Part shown: piece after piece, positions 38,685 through 47,614 of the stretch
Layout of the letters: every line of letters begins with the position of its first letter
Position numbering within the stretch: position 1 is the first letter of the stretch
From: Nocardioides jiangsuensis
Lineage (GTDB): Bacteria; Actinomycetota; Actinomycetes; Propionibacteriales; Nocardioidaceae
NCBI RefSeq assembly: GCF_019679455.1
Contig: NZ_JAIEZQ010000001.1
Span: forward strand, 1-64,000
Length of the DNA: 64,000 nucleotides
Reading direction: 5' to 3'
Translations under genes and position numbers: made by a program
The notes under the pieces: model-generated
What the model saw: the letters and a program-made list of their open reading frames with translations, nothing else
Told to the model about the DNA's origin: nothing
Database searches by the model: none

Positions 38685-41671
38685 CAGGAACCTGCTTCCG
38701 TCTGCGAAGGGTCGGGTGCGGCGATGGCGGCGGTGGCGGCGGCGCGCCCTCGCGAGACGCCGGACACGTGCGCCGCGAGTCGGGCGCGGATGGCCTCCGG
38801 GTCGCGGACCGTGGCGGTGGGGGTCGTGGTCACGCCGCCCGGCACGAGCCTGCTGCCGGGACGTCGTACGGGGAGCCCGGACTGGCTGACCTCTGGCTCC
38901 GCCGGGGTCTCGGCGACCTGGTCGGCCATCTCCCAGCCTGCCTCGATCTCGGTCGTGCGCCACGGCTGCGCGTCGCTGTCCGTGCTCAGCCAGGCCGACC
39001 GCAGCGACCGGAAGATCGGGGTGTCGAAGCCGTCGTCGCCCGGGTCCGTCCAGTCACCGTCGAGGGCGCCGTTCGCCGCCATCGGGACCGGCGCGGGCGG
39101 GAGTACGGCGACGGGCGCGGACGCACCGGCGGGCTCCGGCTCGGCGGCGGGTTCCGGCGCACGGGGGGCCGGCTTGGCGGCGGCGCCAGTCCGGCGCGTC
39201 GGCAGGTCGGTCAGCCGGGACGTCGGCTGGACGGTCGGCGCGGCCGGCTGCTCGGCCGGTCTGGGTGCTGCCGCGGCGGCCGGCTCGTGGACCGGCTCGT
39301 GGACCGGCGCCGGAGCCGGGTCGAACGGCGGTTCAGCCTTGGTCTCCGCGACGGCCTTGGTCTCCGCGACGGCGGCAGGTGCGGCAACCGCTGCGGCGGG
39401 CACGGAAGCAACGTCCGCGGCCGGCGCGACCAGCGGCGCAGCGACCACCAGCCCAGCGACCGGCCGCACGACCGGCTGGGGGGCGGCCGGCGGGGGCGTG
39501 GGCTCCGGCGGCACCGCGGGCGCCGGGTCGTGCCCGTTGCTTAGCGGCCGGAGCGCCGCCAGCGCGGCGGAGGCCGTCGAGGCGGTGACCGGCGTCGGCG
39601 CCCCGGAGACCGGGTCGCCCGTGGCGCCGGGGGTGCGCGTGGGCAGCCCCAGCGCGGCGTCGATCCGGGCCTTGATGTCCATCGCGGCCGGCTGCTCGTC
39701 CCTGGCGTTCACGGGCTCGGGCTTGCGGTCGGACTTCTGCGGCTTGCGCTCGGCCCTCTCGGGCGTGCGGGACTCCGCCGCCTTCGACGCGGCTGGCTTC
39801 GGCGCGGCCGGCTTCGGCGACGCCTCGCGCGGCTGGGGCGCCGGGGGCGGGGCCAGGTCGGGGAGGATCGCGACGGGCAGCATCACCGTGGCCGTCGTAC
39901 CGCCGTCGTCGTTGGCGCGCAGCGACGTGGTGAGGCCGTGCCGCTGCGAGAGGCGGCTGACCACGAACAGGCCCATCCGGCGAGCGGTGTCGGGGGTGAC
40001 CTCGCCGCCGGAGCCGAGGCTCTCGTTGGTCTGCGCCAGCTGGTCGGCGGGGATGCCGAGCCCGGCGTCCGCGATCTCGATGACCACGCCCCGGGCGGTG
40101 GTCGTCGAGCCGACGGTCACGATCGCGGTGGGCGGCGAGTAGGTCAGGGCGTTGTCGACCAGCTCCGTGAGCAGGTGGACGACGTCGGCCGCAGCGCTGT
40201 CGTCGATGCGCATCGGGTTGGCCGACCGGATCTGCACCCGCTGGTAGTCCTGGACACCGGACGTCGCCGCCTGGAGGGCGTCGCTGACGGTGAGCCCGTC
40301 GACCCCGGCGGTCGCCGTGGGCGCGTCGGCGAGGATCAGCAGGCTGTCCGCCGTACGACGCATCCGCGCGGCGAGGTGGTCGAGCCGGAACAGGCTCTCG
40401 AGCCGCTTCGGGTCCTCCTCGTCCCGCTCCAGCCGCTCGATCAGGCCGAGCTGCTGGTTGATCAGCGAGGTGTTGCGGCGCGACAGGGTGACGAACATCT
40501 GGCTGACCTGCGACCGGAGGCTGGCCTCGCCGGAGGCCAGCACGACGGCCTGGCGGTGCATGTCGTCCACGGCCCTGGCCAGCTGGCCGATCTCCTCCTT
40601 CGTCGTGACGTCGATCGGCGTGATCTCGCCGGGCTCCTCGCCCGCACGGATGCGCGCGACCGCCGCGGGCAGTTGCTCGTGCGCCACCTCCAGCGCGCCC
40701 TCGCGGACCCGGCGGATCGGGTTGAGCAGCAGGCGGGAGATGAGCAGCGCGAGCAGGATCGCCGCGACCAGGGCGACCAGGGTGATCGCCGCGTTGACAA
40801 GGGCGTCGGCGCGCGCCCCGGCGGCCGCGGCCTCGAGCTCGTCGTCGATGCCGTCCTGCAGCGTGCTGATGATGCTGTCGTAGTCGGCATAGGCGGTGCC
40901 GCCGCCGAGGTCCGTGCCGCCGGTGCGGATCGTGCGGAACCGCTGGGCGTTCGCGGTGCGCAGGGACGCCACCGCCTGCTCGCTGGTACCCAGCGCGCTG
41001 GCGAGGCGGTCGATCGCGGCGCCCTCGGCGCCGAGCTCGGAGAACAGCTCGAGCGAGCCGGTCTCACCGGTGCGCTCGGTCGCGACCAGCGCCTGCTGCA
41101 TGGCCAGCGAGAAACGGCCGGCCAGCGTCTGCGAGAGCAGCTCGAGCCGCGGCTCGGGGTTGATCTGCTCGTTGACGATCGTGGTGACCAGCTGGGTCAC
41201 GCCCGACTGCAGCTGGCGCAGCTGCGCCACCCAGGTACCGGGGCTGAGGGTGATCGCGTCCTCGTCGCGCAGCGCCTGGCTGAGGTCCAGCACCGCGTCG
41301 ACCTGGTAGCGCTGGTCGTCGGTGAGGTCGGCGGACTCCTTCGACTCGAGCAGCTCGCGCCCCGCCGTACGGATCTCGGCGAGCGCCTCCTCGAGCGCGG
41401 CCTGGCTGTCCCGGTCCGTGCCGACGGCGGCGACCATCGCCTGCTCGGCGGCGGTGAGGTAGTCGACCGCCGGCCGCAGCGCCGTGACCTGCTGGGCGCT
41501 GGAGGAGGAGTTCGACGCCTCGACGAGGTCGCTCTGGACCCGCAACCCACCCAGGGTTCCGGCGAGCAGCAGCGGGACGGCCAGGGCGAGCGCCACCTTG
41601 CGGCGCAGCGGCCATGCGGAGACGGCCAACGCGGACTCTCCGTCGCGATTGGCAGGGCGCTTGGTGCTCAT
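38684..41671 (-). CDS. cvnA: Conservon sensor histidine kinase-like protein (CvnA type)
   Basis: The protein has 995 residues. An N-terminal membrane segment (~22-45), a helical extracytoplasmic region similar to nitrate-sensing (NIT) domains, a second membrane segment (~315-340), a HAMP, and a HATPase domain with N-box [16 protein letters not shown] and G-box IADAGLGIP are visible. The last ~370 residues are Pro/Ala-rich and probably disordered. The phosphoacceptor His is not certain (a candidate is in [12 protein letters not shown]). ATG 41671 or GTG 41674 are possible starts. It heads a cvnABCD-solute-binding-protein operon. Confidence 0.9.
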   Translation of the reverse strand: MSTKRPANRDGESALAVSAWPLRRKVALALAVPLLLAGTLGGLRVQSDLVEASNSSSSAQQVTALRPAVDYLTAAEQAMVAAVGTDRDSQAALEEALAEIRTAGRELLESKESADLTDDQRYQVDAVLDLSQALRDEDAITLSPGTWVAQLRQLQSGVTQLVTTIVNEQINPEPRLELLSQTLAGRFSLAMQQALVATERTGETGSLELFSELGAEGAAIDRLASALGTSEQAVASLRTANAQRFRTIRTGGTDLGGGTAYADYDSIISTLQDGIDDELEAAAAGARADALVNAAITLVALVAAILLALLISRLLLNPIRRVREGALEVAHEQLPAAVARIRAGEEPGEITPIDVTTKEEIGQLARAVDDMHRQAVVLASGEASLRSQVSQMFVTLSRRNTSLINQQLGLIERLERDEEDPKRLESLFRLDHLAARMRRTADSLLILADAPTATAGVDGLTVSDALQAATSGVQDYQRVQIRSANPMRIDDSAAADVVHLLTELVDNALTYSPPTAIVTVGSTTTARGVVIEIADAGLGIPADQLAQTNESLGSGGEVTPDTARRMGLFVVSRLSQRHGLTTSLRANDDGGTTATVMLPVAILPDLAPPPAPQPREASPKPAAPKPAASKAAESRTPERAERKPQKSDRKPEPVNARDEQPAAMDIKARIDAALGLPTRTPGATGDPVSGAPTPVTASTASAALAALRPLSNGHDPAPAVPPEPTPPPAAPQPVVRPVAGLVVAAPLVAPAADVASVPAAAVAAPAAVAETKAVAETKAEPPFDPAPAPVHEPVHEPAAAAAPRPAEQPAAPTVQPTSRLTDLPTRRTGAAAKPAPRAPEPAAEPEPAGASAPVAVLPPAPVPMAANGALDGDWTDPGDDGFDTPIFRSLRSAWLSTDSDAQPWRTTEIEAGWEMADQVAETPAEPEVSQSGLPVRRPGSRLVPGGVTTTPTATVRDPEAIRARLAAHVSGVSRGRAAATAAIAAPDPSQTEAGS

Positions 41672-41718
41672 CACTCACCGAGGCTCTCGAGATGGACGCC
41701 ACCGAAGGCAGCGTGGGC

Positions 41719-41734
41719 GGTCAAGTGTGGTCAA
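41719..41734. promoter_or_regulatory. Direct repeat between cvnA and the YjbR gene
   Basis: GGTCAA at 41719-41724 is repeated at 41729-41734, a 10-bp period. A TAGGGT box (41737-41742) follows on the plus strand, and TTGACC boxes on the minus strand resemble -35 elements. This may be a shared control site for the two divergent genes. Confidence 0.3.
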
Positions 41735-41868
41735 AATAGGGTGATCTGGACCACGGCCGCAGGCGAATCCGCGTAACTGACCCGATCGGGTGGTGGGGCG
41801 CCACCGATGGGGCAGGCGGCTGCTCGGGCAGCGGAAAGCGGTCGGACCCTGGTGGCACGATCACTTCC

Positions 41869-42231
41869 ATGAGCAGACAAGGGGCTCTCTCCGCCGCCCG
41901 GCTCGTCGAGATGTCGACCGAGCTGCCTGAGGTAGTCCTCAAGGAGGGCGTCGACTGGACCAACATCACGTTCAGGGGCAAAGGCTTCGCCTGGGTCAAC
42001 CACCCGGAGAACCGGGCGATGATCAAGGCTCACCACGACGAGCGTGACGCCCTGCTGGCGACCGCGCCCACGGTGTACGAGGCTGGCTGGGCCACCAACT
42101 CGTCGGCGTGGGTGCGAGTCCGGCTCGAGGACGCCGACCCCGACGAGGTCCTCGAGCTCCTCGAGGAAGCCTGGCGGATGACCGCGACGAAACGCGCGAT
42201 CAAGGCATTCGACGAAGCCCGGGGACGCTAG
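41869..42231 (+). CDS. MmcQ/YjbR family protein
   Basis: The 120-residue protein has the YjbR fold signature GKGFAWVNHPENRAMIK and WVRVRLEDADPDEVLELLEEAW. The family is annotated as DNA-binding on structural grounds but without firm function. It is monocistronic, followed by a strong terminator. Confidence 0.85.
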   Translation: MSRQGALSAARLVEMSTELPEVVLKEGVDWTNITFRGKGFAWVNHPENRAMIKAHHDERDALLATAPTVYEAGWATNSSAWVRVRLEDADPDEVLELLEEAWRMTATKRAIKAFDEARGR

Positions 42232-42310
42232 GCGGCACCGCGAGCCGACTCGCTGCGGTCGGGGCTCTCGGTGGTGACGCTGCACCTGGGAGTCCCGGGA
42301 GGTGCACGAA

Positions 42311-42347
42311 CCGGCCCGGATCGCCTGGGAGGCGCGATCCGGGCCGG
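42311..42347. terminator. Bidirectional hairpin terminator
   Basis: CCGGCCCGGATCGC (42311-42324) pairs perfectly with GCGATCCGGGCCGG (42334-42347) around a 9-nt loop. It lies between the convergent YjbR gene and the secreted-protein gene; GTGTCTCTGCTTCT follows on the plus strand. Confidence 0.85.
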
Positions 42348-42374
42348 CGTGTCTCTGCTTCTACGTGTGGCCGG

Positions 42375-42926
42375 TCAGCCCTTGGCGACCCACGGGGTGA
42401 AGTCGCGGGGCTCCCCGAGCCAGTCGACGAGACCGGTGCTGGTGCCGTCGGTCCGGGTACCCGAGACACGCACCGCGACGCGCACCTTGCCGGGGTTGCC
42501 GAGTGCCTCACGCGACATCCGCATGCGCACCCGCTCCTTGGCGTAGTCGACGGTCATCTCGTAGGAGCCGTCGGCCGGGGCGCCCCAGCTCTTGCGGCCG
42601 AACCCCTCGGTCTGGAGGAGCTGGTAGTCGGTGCCCGCGAAGTAGCCACCGACGAACACGAACTCCGGACCCTTGTCGCGGCGGTCGGTGTCGACGTACA
42701 CCGCGCCGGACGAGCCGGTCCTCGGGTCGCGCCGCAGGTTGGTGTGGCTCGTGACGACCACGACGTTGGCGACGCGGTTCTTCAGCTGGACGGCTCGGAG
42801 GTCCGACCCGTGGAAGGTGTCCTGCGGGTCCTTCACCCCGATGCTGGCGGCGTTCGCAGGGCCGGCGAGGCCGAGCGTGAGGGCAGCGGCCGACAGGACG
42901 GCGGTGCTGGCGATGGTCTTGTGCAT
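42375..42926 (-). CDS. Secreted protein of unknown function
   Basis: The protein has 183 residues. A Sec signal (MHKTIASTAVLSAAALTLGL, cleavage near GPANA-AS) is followed by a ~150-residue beta-rich domain (VANVVVVTSHTNLRR, GPEFVFVGGYFAGTDYQ) with several Asp/Arg charges. No known domain is recognised. ATG 42926 has GAGAAGG close upstream; a longer frame to 43013 would bury the signal peptide. The 222-bp gap to the next gene (42927-43148) shows no clear element. Confidence 0.8.
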   Translation of the reverse strand: MHKTIASTAVLSAAALTLGLAGPANAASIGVKDPQDTFHGSDLRAVQLKNRVANVVVVTSHTNLRRDPRTGSSGAVYVDTDRRDKGPEFVFVGGYFAGTDYQLLQTEGFGRKSWGAPADGSYEMTVDYAKERVRMRMSREALGNPGKVRVAVRVSGTRTDGTSTGLVDWLGEPRDFTPWVAKG

Positions 42927-43148
42927 TGCCTTCTCGTTTCTCAGGAGTGGTGTCGCCCTGTCGGGCCGCGCCCCCGGTGGGGCACGCTCCCAAGACGCGA
43001 ACACCCTGGACAAGGTTGCATCTGCGCGGCATGCGGCGTGACGACGGCCGTCGAGCCGGGTCGACTGCAGCGGCCGGGGCTCGGGCTCGCGCTCGGGGCT
43101 GAACGTAAACCGGTTGAGGCATCAGCTCGCAAGCGGTTGGGTGTGGGC

Positions 43149-44414
43149 ATGACCGAGAACCGGATCCGGGTCGACCGCGCGACCGACCCGGAGCGCTACC
43201 TGGCCACCGACCACACCGTCTGGTTCGCCGAGGTCCCAGCAGTGTCCACGGAGGAGCAGCTGATCGGCCTTCCCGAGGACCAGCGCTTCGCAGCGGATGT
43301 CGACGGCTCCGAGCCGGGGACGTACCCCGGGATCTACGGTGTCTTCCCGCTGACACTCGCGGTCCCGGGGCCCGGGGCGGGTGCCCGGCAGGTGGCCTGC
43401 GCCGGCCTCAGCTGGGTGGGCGTGCATCCCGACCACCGGCGCAAGGGCGTGCTCAGCGCGATGCTGCGTCACCATTTCGAGCAGGTGCACGAGGAGGAGG
43501 GCACGCACGTCTCGGCGCTCCATGCCAGCGAGCCGGCCATCTACGGCCGTCACGGTTACGGCCTGGCGTCGCTCGAGATGGAGGTGAGCCTGGGCAGGGG
43601 CACGACGCTCACCGCGCCCGATCTGGACGGCGCGGCCGCCGCGGTCACCACTCAGCTGGCCACGGTGTCCGATCCCGATGTGCCGAAGCGGATGCGGGAG
43701 TGCCACCTCGCCAGTGCCGGCCTCGGCTCGGTGGTCGGCGAGGCCGGCTACTACGCCCGCGTCTGTCACCAGCTGCCCGAGCACCTGCGGGACAAGGAGC
43801 CCTGGCGCGTGCTCTTCGCCCGCCGCGACGGCGTGGACGTCGGGTTCGCGATGTTCCGCCGCACGCACAAGTGGGAGCGCGCCCGGCCCTCGGGAGAGAT
43901 GTCGGTGTGGGCGCTGGTCGGCGACCCGGCTGCGCAGCTCGCGCTGCTGCGTCGGCTGGTCGACTTCGACCTGATCGGGGCGGTCAAGGTCGGCACCGTC
44001 GGTGTCGACGACCCGCTCCTGCTGTGGGTCGGCGGACCGAGGTCGACGTCCGACGTGGCGACCTACGACAGCCTGTGGGTGCGCCTGGTCGACCTCGCCG
44101 AGGCGCTCCAGGAGCGGGCGTGGAGCGCGCCGTGCGACGTCGTGGTCGACGTCGAGGACACCGCGGCTCCGTGGAACGACGGCAGCTGGCGGATCCGGGC
44201 GGACGACGCCGGCGAGGCCACCGTGGAGAGGACGACGGCGGAGTCCGACGTACGCCTGCGCGTCGAGGCGCTGGGAGGTGCCTACCTCGGGGGCGGCAAC
44301 CTCGTCGCGCTGCAGCGGGCGGGGCTGGTGGCAGAGCGCCGTCGAGGCGCGGTCGCCGAGCTGTGGCGGGCCATGCGCACCGAGGTCTCGCCGACCGCCG
44401 CGGTCGGATTCTGA
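43149..44414 (+). CDS. Eis-type GNAT N-acetyltransferase
   Basis: The 421-residue protein has the layout of Eis-like acetyltransferases: two GNAT folds plus a C-terminal SCP2-like domain. The acetyl-CoA site is in AGLSWVGVHPDHRRKGVLSA, then EPAIYGRHGYGLAS; the terminal TVERTTAESDVRLRVEALGG strand set fits the third domain. Eis enzymes acetylate aminoglycosides or protein lysines; the substrate here is unknown. Confidence 0.88.
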   Translation: MTENRIRVDRATDPERYLATDHTVWFAEVPAVSTEEQLIGLPEDQRFAADVDGSEPGTYPGIYGVFPLTLAVPGPGAGARQVACAGLSWVGVHPDHRRKGVLSAMLRHHFEQVHEEEGTHVSALHASEPAIYGRHGYGLASLEMEVSLGRGTTLTAPDLDGAAAAVTTQLATVSDPDVPKRMRECHLASAGLGSVVGEAGYYARVCHQLPEHLRDKEPWRVLFARRDGVDVGFAMFRRTHKWERARPSGEMSVWALVGDPAAQLALLRRLVDFDLIGAVKVGTVGVDDPLLLWVGGPRSTSDVATYDSLWVRLVDLAEALQERAWSAPCDVVVDVEDTAAPWNDGSWRIRADDAGEATVERTTAESDVRLRVEALGGAYLGGGNLVALQRAGLVAERRRGAVAELWRAMRTEVSPTAAVGF

Positions 44415-44502
44415 CGAACCGGCGACTCCCGGACGGCGCGGCCGCCGGCGAAACGCGGCCCCCAACGCTGGGCGGCCGCTGCCGCATCGAGCAAGATGAA
44501 GT

Positions 44503-45792
44503 GTGGGCGACTGGTGGCGACGGGGCCTCACCCGTGAGATGACGCGGCTGCGGCACGAAGGCCGCGCGACCGTGCTGTGGTCGCTGCGGGTGACGTTCGC
44601 CGCCGTCGCCAGCTACGTCGTGGCGACGCTGATCTTCCCGGGCTCGCAGCCGCTGCTCGCGCCGCTGACCGCGATGCTGGTCGTCCAGGTCACCCCGGTC
44701 TCCCTCCTCGCCAGCGGTCTCGACCGGGTGCTGGCCGTGGTGGCCGGAGTCTCCGTCGCGGTGGTCTTCGCCGCCGTCGTACCGCTCGAGTGGTGGAGCC
44801 TCGGCATGCTCATCCTGGTCGCCATCACGATCGGCCAGGTGCTGCGGCTGCGCTCGAACCTCGTCGAGGTCGCGATCAGCGGGATGCTCGTGCTCGGCGT
44901 CGGCGTGGGCGCCGAGTCCGCCGCCTGGCAACGCCTCGCGGTGACGCTGGTGGGCGCCGCCGTCGGCATCGCGGCGAACCTGCTGTTCCCGCCCAAGGTC
45001 GCCAGCGCCGACGCCGGCCGGGCCATCGACGGGCTCGCGGACTCGGTCAGCGACCTGTTGAACCGGGCTGCCGACGAGCTGGCCGAGCTGGTGACCGAGG
45101 GCGGTGACCTGGCCGCGGCCGCGCGGGCGTGGCTGGGGGAGGCGCGTCGCATCACCCACGACATCCCGCAGGTGGGTGCCGCGCTCCTGCACGCCGAGCA
45201 GGGGCGCCGGTTCAACGTCCGGGCCGTCGGCACGCCCAACGTGGGCCCCGGGCTGCGCCAGGGGCTCGAGGCGCTGGAGCACTCCGCGGTCGCGATCCGC
45301 GGGATGCTCCGCTCGCTGGTGGACGCCCAGGACCCGTCCTGGGCCGACGACGAGAGCACCGAGTACGTGCTGCTCGGCCTCGCGCAGACGTTCCGGGAGA
45401 TGGCCACCGGCGTCGACGCCTTCGGCCAGCTGGTGCACGACGAGGCGGACCCGGCGCAGCGCATGAGCGCCACCGACGTACAGGCGCTGCGGGAGGCGCT
45501 CGACGGGCTGCACGAGGCACGCGCTCGGCTCGAGGACCTGCTGATGGCGGGCACCACCCCCGAGCTGCTCGAGCTGCACGCCGCCGTGCTGTCGACGGTC
45601 AAACGGCTCCTGCGCGAGATGGACCTGGACGAGCGGATCCGCCGGCAGGTCCGGCTGCTGCGCCCGCCCCGTCCGCGACCAGGGGCCGCCGCGCCGACCG
45701 ACCGGCCGCCCGCGCACGAGCCCAGCCCGGACGCCGAGACGCAGCTGCTACCGAGGCTCCCCGACGACCGGCGGGACAAGCGACACCCCTGA
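44503..45792 (+). CDS. FUSC-family (aromatic acid exporter-like) membrane protein
   Basis: The 429-residue protein has an N-terminal membrane bundle of ~6 segments (VTFAAVASYVVATLIFPGSQ through VTLVGAAVGIAANLLF) and a long helical cytoplasmic region with a Pro-rich end. This matches single-repeat FUSC/ArAE proteins, proposed exporters of aromatic or phenolic acids. The substrate is unknown. GTG 44503 is the chosen start. Confidence 0.82.
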   Translation: MGDWWRRGLTREMTRLRHEGRATVLWSLRVTFAAVASYVVATLIFPGSQPLLAPLTAMLVVQVTPVSLLASGLDRVLAVVAGVSVAVVFAAVVPLEWWSLGMLILVAITIGQVLRLRSNLVEVAISGMLVLGVGVGAESAAWQRLAVTLVGAAVGIAANLLFPPKVASADAGRAIDGLADSVSDLLNRAADELAELVTEGGDLAAAARAWLGEARRITHDIPQVGAALLHAEQGRRFNVRAVGTPNVGPGLRQGLEALEHSAVAIRGMLRSLVDAQDPSWADDESTEYVLLGLAQTFREMATGVDAFGQLVHDEADPAQRMSATDVQALREALDGLHEARARLEDLLMAGTTPELLELHAAVLSTVKRLLREMDLDERIRRQVRLLRPPRPRPGAAAPTDRPPAHEPSPDAETQLLPRLPDDRRDKRHP

Positions 45793-45945
45793 CGACAGCC
45801 GTCGGCGGGCCACACCGGTCCGGGCGGCCGCTCGATACAGGTGGGGCAGGTTCACCGCCAGACCTGAACCGGGGACCCGTCGGCTTCGTACTCCTCGGTG
45901 AGCCCTGGGTCCACCGAGGCTGCCTACGGATGAACGGAGTGCGCC

Positions 45946-46353
45946 ATGAGGATGCGGATACTGGCCGCCGCGGGTGTGCTGGTCTCGGCCGCGGTTCACC
46001 TCCTGCTGTGGTTCGACGGGTTCCGCGATATCGACGTGATCGGCCCGGCGTTCATGCTGAACGCCGTCGCCGGGGTCGCGATCGCGGTGCTGCTCGTGCT
46101 GTGGCGACACTGGGTCCCGCTGCTGCTGGCCATCGGGTTCGGGGCCTCCACCCTCGGGGCGTTCGTCATCTCCGCCACCGTGGGACTGTTCGGCGTCCAC
46201 GAGGTCTGGACGGGCACCGCCGTTCTCACGGCCGCGGTGTCCGAGGTCGTGGCGATCGTCGCGGGCGCGGTGGCCCTGCTGCGGGAGTACCCGGTCGGGT
46301 CACCTGGCCAGCCTCAGCACCGGTTCGCCCTCCGCCGTCCGCATCTCCACTGA
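45946..46353 (+). CDS. Small four-helix membrane protein
   Basis: The 135-residue product has four hydrophobic helices (ILAAAGVLVSAAVHLLLWF, FMLNAVAGVAIAVLLVLW, LLLAIGFGASTLGAFVIS, VLTAAVSEVVAIVAGAVAL). It resembles conserved actinobacterial small membrane proteins of unknown function. Its 3' 54 bp overlap the convergent anti-sigma factor gene, so its polar C-terminus is encoded opposite that gene's 3' end. Confidence 0.75.
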   Translation: MRMRILAAAGVLVSAAVHLLLWFDGFRDIDVIGPAFMLNAVAGVAIAVLLVLWRHWVPLLLAIGFGASTLGAFVISATVGLFGVHEVWTGTAVLTAAVSEVVAIVAGAVALLREYPVGSPGQPQHRFALRRPHLH

Positions 46354-47010
46354 GGCGATGTCCGGACGGCCGGAGGCTGTCGCGGCGGCCAGCTGCATGG
46401 TCCTGCCCGGGAGCGCGCGCCACGTGGCGACCTGCTCCGTCGCTCCGTCGCGGGTGCGCACGACCAAGGCGTACGTCGCCGCGTGCGGCAGCCCGTACTC
46501 GCTCTCTCCCGGGGTGTAGGTGCAGGTCAGCGAGAGTCGGGTGCCCCACGGCACGCGCTCGAGAGCCACGCTCGCGCGGACCGTCGTCCGGCCGACGGGG
46601 AGCATCTCTTGTCCGGCGGGAAGGGTGAGGGTCGCGCCAGGTGGTGGCGGCAGCGCGGCGGGCGTGCCGTCACCGTCCAGGACACCCGTGACGGCCAGCG
46701 ATCCCACCCCGAGGGCCACCACGGCAGCAGCAGCCAGTCCAGCGGTGAGGAACCGGCGACGCTTCCGTGTGCGTCGTACCTCGTGGACGAGGGCCGGAAG
46801 CAGTGTCTCCGGGACCGGCTCCACGTGGGGCGCGGACTCCAGTACGTCGGGGTCGACCCGTGCGAGCAGGCCCGGCAGCCCCGCCAGCTCCCGGGTGGCC
46901 CGCGCGCAGGCGGCACAACCGTCCAGGTGCCGCTCGAACTCCTGACGCTCGGCCGGCGAGAGGGCGCCGAGGACGTAGGCGCCGTCGTGATGGGCGAAGT
47001 CGCAGCTCAT
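46300..47010 (-). CDS. Anti-sigma factor with zinc-finger-like ZAS domain
   Basis: The 236-residue protein begins with a ZAS domain (GAYVLGALSPAERQEFERHL then the HxxxCxxC motif HLDGCAACARA). A single membrane segment (FLTAGLAAAAVVALGVGSLA) and an extracytoplasmic RskA-like beta domain follow. It should hold the adjacent ECF sigma factor inactive at the membrane until redox or envelope stress. The pairing is closest in style to SigL/RslA. Its start overlaps the sigma gene stop by 4 bp. Confidence 0.9.
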   Translation of the reverse strand: MSCDFAHHDGAYVLGALSPAERQEFERHLDGCAACARATRELAGLPGLLARVDPDVLESAPHVEPVPETLLPALVHEVRRTRKRRRFLTAGLAAAAVVALGVGSLAVTGVLDGDGTPAALPPPPGATLTLPAGQEMLPVGRTTVRASVALERVPWGTRLSLTCTYTPGESEYGLPHAATYALVVRTRDGATEQVATWRALPGRTMQLAAATASGRPDIASVEMRTAEGEPVLRLAR

Positions 47011-47519
47011 GCGCCTACCCCCATCTCCTCCAGCGCCAGGCGCAGGGCCCTCAGCGCGTAGTGGGTGCGCGACTTCACCGTGCCCTCGGGGATGCCGAGA
47101 TGCCTCGCCGCCTCCGCTACCGGGGCGCCGCGGTAGTAGCACTCGAGCAGGACCGCGCGATGTTCCGGCGACAGCTTCGTGATCGCCTCCGCGACCACCC
47201 ACGACAGCAGAAGCTGGTCGGTGCGGTCACCGGGATCGCCGACCTCGGGCACCTCGGCGACCGTGAACTCGCTCTGGGACCGCCGGGTGCGCCACTCGTC
47301 GATCACGATGTTGCGTGCGACGGTGAACAGCCACGCCCGCACCGAACCCCGCGCCTCGTCGAGCACCGAGAAGTGCCGCCACGCCCGGAGCAGGGTCTCC
47401 TGCGCGACGTCCTCGGCGCGGGCCCGGTCGTGACCGGTCAGCCGCAGGCAGTAGCCCCACAGCGCCGCGGCGTGCTCGTCGTGCAGCTGCTGCATCAAGG
47501 CGACCTGGTCCCCGGGCAT
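47007..47519 (-). CDS. ECF-family RNA polymerase sigma factor
   Basis: The 170-residue sigma factor has regions 2 (RAEDVAQETLLRAWRHF, RAWLFTVARNIVIDEWR) and 4 (LSPEHRAVLLECYYRGAPVA, GIPEGTVKSRTHYALRALR). The start at 47519 has GGAGG 5 nt upstream. It is co-transcribed with its membrane anti-sigma factor. Its regulon is not visible from this window. Confidence 0.93.
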   Translation of the reverse strand: MPGDQVALMQQLHDEHAAALWGYCLRLTGHDRARAEDVAQETLLRAWRHFSVLDEARGSVRAWLFTVARNIVIDEWRTRRSQSEFTVAEVPEVGDPGDRTDQLLLSWVVAEAITKLSPEHRAVLLECYYRGAPVAEAARHLGIPEGTVKSRTHYALRALRLALEEMGVGA

Positions 47520-47614
47520 CGAACCTCCACCCATGACACGCGGAGAGAACCGGTGAGGTTCAGCATGACGCCGTTGGTACGGCGCCGTGGCCGCTTGTCC
47601 CGAACCGGCACGAG

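Noticed and set aside
38268-38963. Longer version of the Roadblock protein (231 codons)
   Set aside because: The extra N-terminus is antisense-like, Arg-rich and lies inside cvnA; the family start is at 38684.
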